From positions 124,001 to 188,000 of the forward strand of contig NZ_JACHGH010000003.1 of assembly GCF_014207435.1 (NCBI RefSeq): a DNA stretch of 64,000 nt, written 5' to 3'. Position 1 is the stretch's first letter. The number at the start of each line of letters is the position of its first letter. The notes below the pieces were generated by a model, which had not been told where the DNA came from, did no database searches, and was given only the letters and a program-made list of their open reading frames with translations. Position numbers and translations under genes: made by a program. This stretch comes from Salirhabdus euzebyi. Lineage in GTDB: Bacteria; Bacillota; Bacilli; Bacillales; Alkalibacillaceae. Below are positions 26,045 to 33,800 of the stretch, piece by piece.

Positions 26045-27631
26045 ATGAGTTTTGAAGTGAAATTACCGGGGGAAGAAAATCAAATTAAAATAGAAAAGTT
26101 TAAGACAAACTCTTTAGTTATGATTGGGGCTAATGGTTCTGGAAAAAGTAGATTAGGTGCTTGGATTGAGCAACAAGATCTAGAAAATGTTCATAGAGTG
26201 AGTGCGCAAAGGTCCTTAATTTTTAAAGATTTTATCGAATTAAAAAGTTATAAGCAGTCTGAGAATGTATTGTTTTTCGGGGAAGAGAAAGGAGATCCTA
26301 ATCAAAGAAAAGGACATCGTTGGAATTGGGGGAAATATACTACTACTATGGTCAACGATTTTGATGCAGCATTATCAGCAATTATTGCTAAGCGAAATTT
26401 ACAAAATGAAATCTTCATTAAAGAGTGTAAGGAAAGAGAACTTGAAGGTAAGCCACATAAAAAGGTCCCAATAACAGTTCTGGATCAGTTATATGATATA
26501 TGGTGTCAAATTTATCCCCATAGAAATATCAAAATAGAGGATGCACAAGTAGTAGTTGAATATAATGAAGATAACTACAAAGGTATAGACATGAGTGATG
26601 GAGAGCGAGTTGCTTTGTATCTAATTGCACAATGTTTAGCTGTCCCAAATAATAAAATTATTATAATTGATGAACCTGAAGTACATATACATAGATCTAT
26701 TATGAATCGGTTATGGAAAGCTATAGAAGATGTTCGTAACGATTGTTTTTTTATTTATATTACTCACGATACACAATTTGCAGCTTCACACGAATATGCG
26801 AAAAAACTATGGGTAAAAGAATATAATGGACAGAATTGGGTATGGGAATTCGTTAATTCTGAAACCGAACTGCCTGAGCAATGTTTACTGGACATTTTAG
26901 GGAATAGGAAAAACACTATTTTTGTTGAAGGTACTGAAGACAGCTTTGATACTGCTATATATAGAGAAATTTATAATGACTATTATATAGTACCCTGTGG
27001 AAGTTCTCTTAATGTTATTGAATATACAAAAGCAATGAACTCTAATAATCAGTTGCATCATTTGAAAGCATTTGGAATAATTGATAGAGACTTTCGTGGT
27101 GATCGGGAAATAGAATATTTAAGGTCAAATGATATATTTGTATTAAATATAGCTGAGGTTGAAAATTTATTCTGTATTGAAGAAGTTTTAGAATCTGTAA
27201 ATGAACAATTTGCATTTCAGGATAAAGATCGGATAGAAAAAGCAAAAAATTATGTTTTAGAAGAACGTTTTAGAAATCAGTTCTCACAGCAGTTGGCGAA
27301 GGCGATTTCATCACAAGTGAAATATAAATTAACAACGTATGATGTATCAGGAGCTAATATACAATCAATAAAACAAAAATTACAAAATATAAATGATTAT
27401 ATTAACCTAAATGAAATCACTTCATCAATACAATATAAATATCAAACTATTCTAGATTCTAAAGATTATTCAGAGGTTTTAAGAGTATTTAATGAAAAAG
27501 GTTTATCTACTTCAATAGGTGGTTATTTTGGAGTGAATAATAAGGAATATTGTGAATTGATACTAAGACTCTTACAAAAAGGAAATGATTTAGTTATTAA
27601 TGGTATGAAAAGATATTTACCCAATCTTTAA
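26045..27631 (+). CDS. ABC-type ATPase fused to DUF4435/Toprim-like domain (PARIS- or OLD-like)
   Basis: The 528-residue protein has an ABC-type ATPase: Walker A GANGSGKS (residues 28-35), signature MSDGER (183-188), Walker B KIIIIDEPEVHIH (204-216) and H-loop YITHD. Directly after it comes a DUF4435 Toprim-like nuclease domain with FVEGTEDS (Glu at about 295) and GIIDRDF (Asp347/Asp349), then LNIAEVENLF. This combination matches the AriA+AriB proteins of the PARIS antiphage system in fused form and is also related to OLD nucleases. It is shorter than I would expect for a full AriA-AriB fusion, so the subtype is uncertain. A 192-base gap with no gene separates it from the restriction-like gene. 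Confidence 0.7.
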   Translation: MSFEVKLPGEENQIKIEKFKTNSLVMIGANGSGKSRLGAWIEQQDLENVHRVSAQRSLIFKDFIELKSYKQSENVLFFGEEKGDPNQRKGHRWNWGKYTTTMVNDFDAALSAIIAKRNLQNEIFIKECKERELEGKPHKKVPITVLDQLYDIWCQIYPHRNIKIEDAQVVVEYNEDNYKGIDMSDGERVALYLIAQCLAVPNNKIIIIDEPEVHIHRSIMNRLWKAIEDVRNDCFFIYITHDTQFAASHEYAKKLWVKEYNGQNWVWEFVNSETELPEQCLLDILGNRKNTIFVEGTEDSFDTAIYREIYNDYYIVPCGSSLNVIEYTKAMNSNNQLHHLKAFGIIDRDFRGDREIEYLRSNDIFVLNIAEVENLFCIEEVLESVNEQFAFQDKDRIEKAKNYVLEERFRNQFSQQLAKAISSQVKYKLTTYDVSGANIQSIKQKLQNINDYINLNEITSSIQYKYQTILDSKDYSEVLRVFNEKGLSTSIGGYFGVNNKEYCELILRLLQKGNDLVINGMKRYLPNL

Positions 27632-27657
27632 TCTCATTTCATAATTTTTAAAACACA

Positions 27658-27874
27658 AGCGCCTGATTGTATTGAAAAGAAAAATAACAAAAAATGCCAT
27701 TTGCTGCGTAGTACAAATATACTAAGTAATAAGAATGGATGATTAAATTCTAAAGAGATATCCAAATGCTTCTAAGGATATCTTTTTTTATTGGAGGAAT
27801 TTTACAGTAATTGTCGAAGAATGTTTCTAAAAGTAATTATTGTTCCTATATCTTTGATTATTATTATCTGAACT
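27658..27874 (+). repeat. Boundary unit 5 with expanded dif-like site S5
   Basis: The unit contains TGCTGCGTAGTAC (27702-27714), a terminator AGATATCC/GGATATCT with seven Ts (27756-27789), and the block ATTGGAGGAATTTTACAG plus TAATTGTCGAAGAATG (27790-27823). The dif-like site has left arm TGTTCCTATAT and centre CTTTGA, identical to S2. Its right arm is TTAT...TGAACT split by about six extra bases (27858-27874). It closes module 4, 27 bases after the ATPase gene. Confidence 0.65.
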
Positions 27875-28265
27875 ACAATTAAAATTTAGGTGGTTGTTGT
27901 CAAAGTACAATGTCCATATTAGTAGACATTATCAGAACAAAAAAACCATATACGTGAATTCTGATATATATACAATTAAATATCATAAGATGGGCAAACG
28001 TGTATAACGAATTATATAATATATTCATTTGAATCTAAATCTATGTTTTTAGATGATAAGAAAATCGTAGAAGCTAATTGGCCACTTGATTTTGTTAATT
28101 ATCTAATTTTATTAGTTAGGTTCCATAAGATTATTTTTACTTAACAATTTCTTAATAAATTCTTTTATCAAACCTCTAAAATAAATTTTAAAATTGTGGT
28201 ATGAAGGGATAAGAAATGATATATAGTTTTTCTATGTTAAGAGTATATAGATTGAGGTGATTACA
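27875..28265. other. AT-rich gap with an uncertain short frame
   Basis: No gene is well supported here. A 33-codon frame at 28043-28144 (MFLDDKKIVEANWPLDFVNY...) extends open upstream to about 27990 and looks coding. It has no ribosome binding site and may be a remnant. Confidence 0.35.
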
Positions 28266-29114
28266 TTGGGATTGGGTAAAAGACACGGATTAAGTGGAAC
28301 CAAAGTATATAAGGTTTGGAAGTCTATGCGTTCCAAATGCTACAGCAGCAACAAAGATAATCATCATAAAAAGGGAGAAATATGGATTTGTGAAGAATGG
28401 AAAGATGATCCTGTGACGTTTGTGAGATGGGCTGAACAAAACGGCTATAAAGAAGGGCTGCAATTAGTCAGAAAAGACAAGGAAGACGGGTACTATCCTG
28501 GTAACTGCGTTTTTCTAAAAATTCAAGAAGCAAATAAAACGCACGGAATGAGATACTCCAGGTTATATAATATTTGGACTCAAATGATTCAAAGGTGTAA
28601 AAATGAAAATTTAAATCACTATGAAAGGTATGGTGGTAGAGGTATTGCTGTATATGATAAATGGGCCGATTTTGAAGTGTTTAAGGAATGGGCGCAGAAA
28701 AATGGTTATAAAGAAGGTTTAACAATAGACCGCATAGATGTAGATGGAAATTATGAACCGAAAAACTGTAAATGGAGTACAGGTCTTGAACAAGCAAGAA
28801 ATAAAAGAACGAGCCGATATATCACAATTAAAGGAAAAACGAAAACTGTATCTGAATGGGCAGAAATAAGCGGATTACCATATAAGACATTACAAAGAAG
28901 GCTTTATACCGGCTGTAAAGAAGAAAATTTATTAGCTCCAGTAGGCTCAATATATGACCACAAATTCCTTATTGAGATAAATGGTGAGAAGAAGACAATG
29001 AATCAGTGGGCCAAAGAAGTAGGATTACATTTCTCTACTGTCAAAAGAAGATACCAAAGGGGTATTAGGGGGGAAGATTTGCTAAGGCCGGGAAGGCAGA
29101 ATAATAGTGCCTAA
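28266..29114 (+). CDS. HNH/AP2-type modular endonuclease-like protein with tandem duplicated domain
   Basis: Two successive copies of a phage-type domain are visible. The second copy is intact: LYNIWTQMIQRCKNEN, YERYGGRGIAVYDKWADFE, GLTIDRIDVDGNYEPKNCKW. The first copy keeps the frame (KVWKSMRSKCYSSNK, WICEEWKDD, GYYPGNCVF) but has LVRKDKEDG where the second has IDRIDVDG. The C-terminal 100 residues hold two NUMOD-like helix-turn-helix units (KTKTVSEWAEISGLPYKTLQ and KKTMNQWAKEVGLHFSTVKR). Such proteins are common in phages and act as homing or nicking endonucleases. TTG 28266 sits properly behind GAGGTGAT; the upstream GTG 28257 overlaps that site. Confidence 0.6.
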   Translation: MGLGKRHGLSGTKVYKVWKSMRSKCYSSNKDNHHKKGEIWICEEWKDDPVTFVRWAEQNGYKEGLQLVRKDKEDGYYPGNCVFLKIQEANKTHGMRYSRLYNIWTQMIQRCKNENLNHYERYGGRGIAVYDKWADFEVFKEWAQKNGYKEGLTIDRIDVDGNYEPKNCKWSTGLEQARNKRTSRYITIKGKTKTVSEWAEISGLPYKTLQRRLYTGCKEENLLAPVGSIYDHKFLIEINGEKKTMNQWAKEVGLHFSTVKRRYQRGIRGEDLLRPGRQNNSA

Positions 29115-29240
29115 TAATTACAAGTGAACTAATTATTTTTCCTTATTTTCTTTCTTATCAAAGCTTCTTCAACTTTATAAATTGAAAGGAAAATAAAATT
29201 ATAGTCGAAATTCTAATTATCACTAATGAGTGATAATTTT

Positions 29241-29357
29241 ATGGAGGTTTATCAAATTATATCTATTGCGATTAACATAGTCATTGTTATATTTGTAATC
29301 TGGAATATATCTACTATTCATGATTATTATAAACTTTCGTATTACTATTTAGGTTAA
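29241..29357 (+). CDS. Short membrane peptide, possible
   Basis: An ATG at 29241 opens 38 codons with a hydrophobic core (IISIAINIVIVIFVIWNIS) and a Tyr-rich tail. The only candidate ribosome binding site is a weak GAGTGA. It lies directly in front of a membrane protein gene and could belong with it. This is a low-confidence call. Confidence 0.35.
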   Translation: MEVYQIISIAINIVIVIFVIWNISTIHDYYKLSYYYLG

Positions 29358-29416
29358 AGGAATGTTTTATTTACTCATAAAAATGGAGGCGAATTTTTGA
29401 TAGTGTTTATTATTTT

Positions 29417-30550
29417 ATGGAACTTTGCTTGTATATATATATATCTGTTCTCATCTTATTTTTCTTCATGATTTTTGTAATAAATTCAATATTAAATTAC
29501 GTTAGAAATTCTTTAATAGAACTGCATAGAAAAAAAATCGAACAAAATTTAGGTAATCTGTCTAAACTAACTAAGTGGATTAAAAGACGTAAAATGATAG
29601 AGAGTATATTTAATCGAATTACTCCTTATTTTCCTATTTTTGGTTCATCAATATATCAAAATGATCCGCTAAGGAAACACATATTAGAACGAAATAAATT
29701 TTTTTCGGAATTTATGGAGAAAGTGTTTTCAATAAATATTTTCTTAATTGTTGCTATTGTAATCACCCTGAAGACTACATTTAATATTCAATTTGAAGTA
29801 TTAAATCAAATTAAGAATAACTATCTTAACCTTTTAACAGTAGAAAATTTAAAACTTTTACCACTAATTATTATTTTCTTAGGAATTATTTTTTCATTAT
29901 TTTATATCAGTAAAAAAGGGTTGTTAATAAGAGCAAAAAATAACATTTTTAAAAAAGAAGCTGAACTTAAAATTCAATTTCATAAACAAAATAGAATGTA
30001 TCTATCAAAAATAAGTTATGATTTTTTTGAAAATGTTAATAAGCTATTCATTGCAAAGAATGATTTAATTAACGATGTTTCACAATACTCACAAAGTAAA
30101 AATCCTATCTATATACAAAAAGCTAATTCTAAATTGAAATTATTCTCTGATATTCAAGAAATTGAAAAGTTAAACGAATATAGTAATACGTTTATTATTG
30201 ATAATAAGGATGTATTTCCTTTTGTCATTCAAAAATCGCATAGTTCTTTTTTTAGTTTGATGAACCATTACGGTACATATTTAGATGTGGAGTTCCCCAA
30301 AGATCTAAACAACTATTTTCTGACTAGGGGATTATTAGCAAGGATTCTAGATACAGAAGTTAATACCATAAATAGAAACCCGCATTTATTTGATAAAGAT
30401 AAATTAACAAATAAAATTAACCATTTACTCATAAAGAAAATTGAAGCTCTAATTGATATACAAAATTATTTATTAATAATTAACCGAGAATTAAATAACA
30501 AGAATCATCTTTACAAGTTCTTTGGATTGATAACGAACAAATATAAATAA
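29417..30550 (+). CDS. Three-span membrane protein of unknown function
   Basis: The 377-residue product has hydrophobic helices at about residues 5-27, 104-122 and 146-165, and a Lys/Asn-rich cytoplasmic-type C-terminal region. No family is recognised. The ATG at 29417 has no ribosome binding site. A good one (ATGGAGGCG, 29383-29391) precedes a TTG at 29397 in a different frame, and a TATATATATATAT tract (29432-29444) lies between them. Loss of one TA unit would join the two frames. It lies directly upstream of the STAND NTPase gene and could be its partner. Confidence 0.5.
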   Translation: MELCLYIYISVLILFFFMIFVINSILNYVRNSLIELHRKKIEQNLGNLSKLTKWIKRRKMIESIFNRITPYFPIFGSSIYQNDPLRKHILERNKFFSEFMEKVFSINIFLIVAIVITLKTTFNIQFEVLNQIKNNYLNLLTVENLKLLPLIIIFLGIIFSLFYISKKGLLIRAKNNIFKKEAELKIQFHKQNRMYLSKISYDFFENVNKLFIAKNDLINDVSQYSQSKNPIYIQKANSKLKLFSDIQEIEKLNEYSNTFIIDNKDVFPFVIQKSHSSFFSLMNHYGTYLDVEFPKDLNNYFLTRGLLARILDTEVNTINRNPHLFDKDKLTNKINHLLIKKIEALIDIQNYLLIINRELNNKNHLYKFFGLITNKYK

Positions 30551-30827
30551 AGATAATATCAAATGGACAAGTAGTGGAGATAACTTGGAATATGAGAACA
30601 TACTGAAATTATTTCATTTTAGTCACCAAATCATAATCAAGGTAGTAAATCAAATTCAATAGATTCCCTTAGAGTATCAACATAGTTTATTTTATATCTC
30701 AGTGAAGATTTGTAAATGTAAAGTTTAGCAAAATGGTTTAATGTAGCTTTACTATTATAGAAGAAGTTTATAGTTGAAAAAATTTGTTAATTAAATAAGT
30801 AGTAGCATTGTTGAATGGGGTGATTAT

Positions 30828-33800
30828 ATGCCATACGAAAAAGCGGGAAGAGCTGATAAGCAGGGAAATAGATATGAAATTAAATGGTGTGTTTACCAGT
30901 TACTCAAGGTTCTGGAAGAAAAACTTGATTATATTACTCTAGAAGCAATCGGTGAGGATGAAGAAGGTGTTGACCTTTGGGTAGGATATAAGAATGGTAC
31001 ACAGGAAGGGCAGCAATGCAAAGGGAGAAATGGTGCGAATGAAACATGGAGCTATGGTGCGCTTAACTCAAAAGAAATACTGAGTAAATGGAAGTCACAA
31101 TTAGATCGTGAAGAGTTTAACTATGTTTCCTTAGTATCCCCTATAGGCTTTACATACTTGGAAGACCTGATACATAGAGCCAAAACTTCAAGTGATAATC
31201 CTAAGTTATTTTATGAGCAGCAGATAAAAGGTTCTGATACCAAATTTATAAGTTTCGTTAGAAATTTTTGTAAAGGATTAGGTTTCGATTTTGAAGATAA
31301 GAACCAGTTAAGAAAAATGATAAATTATTTATGTAGAATTTGTTATCGCCAATCTCCTGATGGTGAGAGAAAAGAGATTATTCTAGATAAAATTGGTCTG
31401 CTTTTTCAAGGAGATGAGGTTAAAGTTTACAATGCTTTAGTGACTTGGATTATAGATGGCGATATTTTAGGTAAAAGGATAGGTATTACTCAAATTCACT
31501 CTTTTTTAGATTCTCAGAATATAAGATTGAGAAATTTAGATTCTGATACGAGGATATATCCCAAAATTCAAGAATTAAACAATGAATACAAAACTAGTTT
31601 TAGGCCACTAGACAACGGAATAATTAGTAGAATTGAAACTGATGCTTGCATTAGTCAAATTTTAGAGGGGAGTTCAGTAATTGTTCATGGTATGGCAGGT
31701 AGTGGCAAAAGTGGTCTGACTGAAAATGTAATTAAGTTTTGTGAAAAAGAAGAAGTCCCATATTTGGCGATTAAGTTAGATAAACGTGTACCCCGTCAAA
31801 GTGTTAAACAATGGAGTGAATTAATTGGACTACCATCTTCTTTGGTACATTGTTTGAATAGCATTTCTAAGAATACTAATGCAGTTATTATCCTTGACCA
31901 ATTAGATGGTTTAAGGTGGACACTACCTCACTCTAGAGAGGCGTTGCTAGTATGCTCTGAATTAATAAGACAGGTAAAGCATGTTAACCTTGAACGCGAA
32001 AAAAAAATCTCCATTATATTCAGCTGTAGAACATACGACTATGAGAATGACAATAATATTAAGGTTTTGTTTAATGAAAATAAAGGAAAAGGGGATATTT
32101 GGAAGAAGGTTGAGGTAAATGAACTTGCAGATGAAACGGTGAAAGGGATAGTAGGTTCAACTTATAATAACTTGACAAATAAATTAAAAAAGCTATTAAG
32201 ATTGCCAAGTAATCTGTACATATGGCAGCAACTAAATAGGCCAGAAATTTATAATGAATTTACATCAACATATCATTTAGTTACTGAGTGGTGGAAACAA
32301 TTGGTAAGGGAATCTATTATTTTTGGACTAAATGAAAGTGATCTAGAGCAGACAAAAGGAAGGTTAGTTGAAGCGTTTGAGGAGTCCGGAAAACATTCTG
32401 TTCTATCAACAGAACTTAGTATTAATTCCTCTTCTATTGACTTTCTCGTATCTAATGGATTTATTGTTAAGCAAGATATTGGTTCGATAAGCATAGTATC
32501 TTTTGTGCATCAGTCACTATATGACTGTTTCCTAGCTGAGAAAATGCTTATAAGCTACTTAAAAGGAAATGGTGTTATTGAAATCATAGGAAGTAAGAAG
32601 ATACAAACACCAACCAGAAGATATCAAATGCAAATGTTTATGCAAAGTGTCTATGAGTATTCAGAAGATGAATTTCTAAGCATTGGTAAACAGATTCTCA
32701 ATGCATCTTCTATACGGTTTTCGTTTAAGTTTGTATTCTTAGAACTGCTTAACCAGATTACCGAACCATCAGAAAGAATAAAAAATGTTGTTTTACAACT
32801 AATCGGTGATGAAAAATTTGGTCCTCATATTATAAATAATGTTATACCAGGCAACAAGGAGTATGTTGAGTCATTAAGGGAGAATGGACTCTTAGAAGAA
32901 TGGTTAGCTTCGGACAAGAAAAGTGTTGTTATTAGTCTATTTCAAAGTATAAGGGGTAAGCATTCCAAAGCTGACTTAGAATTTATAGAGAAGCATATTT
33001 TTGATTCTGAAGATGATATTTCTCGGTGGCTACGCTGCTTTTCGTTTGATGTTTTAGAAGACAGTGATGATGAATTTGAACTTAGAATGAAAGTATATAA
33101 AAAGTATCCTGAACAAATGGAAGCATACTTTGATATGAAGTCATTGTTTAAAGGATTTGAGATGAGAGCATTAGACATAATAACTCTTATGTATGAAACC
33201 ACAAGCAAGAACGGCAATAGACTTTTCAGATATGAAGAAGAGTTCTTAGAGAGTGATACAGAGTTTTTAGTACAAAATGGTCTGCAGGTGTTAGATAAAC
33301 TTTTACCTTTAGTGCCAATTGGTTCAGATTATGCACTTGAATACAGCGATTGGAGCATTCGGTCTGAATATAAAAAGAGTATTGAAAGGACAATCATAGA
33401 AATAATAAAGAAAGCTAATGTTTCATTAATTAAAAAGGATCCTGAATCCTTCTGGAACCTTTACAAAAGGTTTATGGGAAAAGGCTATACTCTTTTTACC
33501 GAATTAATTCTTGACGGATTAAAGTATTTACCACTATCATACTGCAACCAAGTAATCCTATACCTTATAAAGGATATAGAATCGAATATGTTTGTTAAAG
33601 GGAGTAACGATGAATTGCACCATGCTATTGAGGTGATAAACAAGCACTTTAAAGAGTGTGATTCTATTATAAAGAACAAGTTTTTACTTGAAGTTATAAT
33701 GTTTAGTCCTTCAGATATGGTTGACAGATATAAGCAAAGAATTCAGTTTAATAGAGAAAGGAATGGGCTTATAGTTTATTGGCCCTTTTGGGGAGACTTT

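Noticed and set aside
18353-27874. The boundary repeats as a CRISPR array
   Set aside because: Copies are 200-260 bases long, imperfect and kilobases apart with genes between them; there are no short regular spacers or cas genes.
28043-28144. A 33-codon frame (MFLDDKKIVEANWPLDFVNY...) as a gene
   Set aside because: It has no ribosome binding site and its frame stays open upstream without a start, so it may be a remnant.
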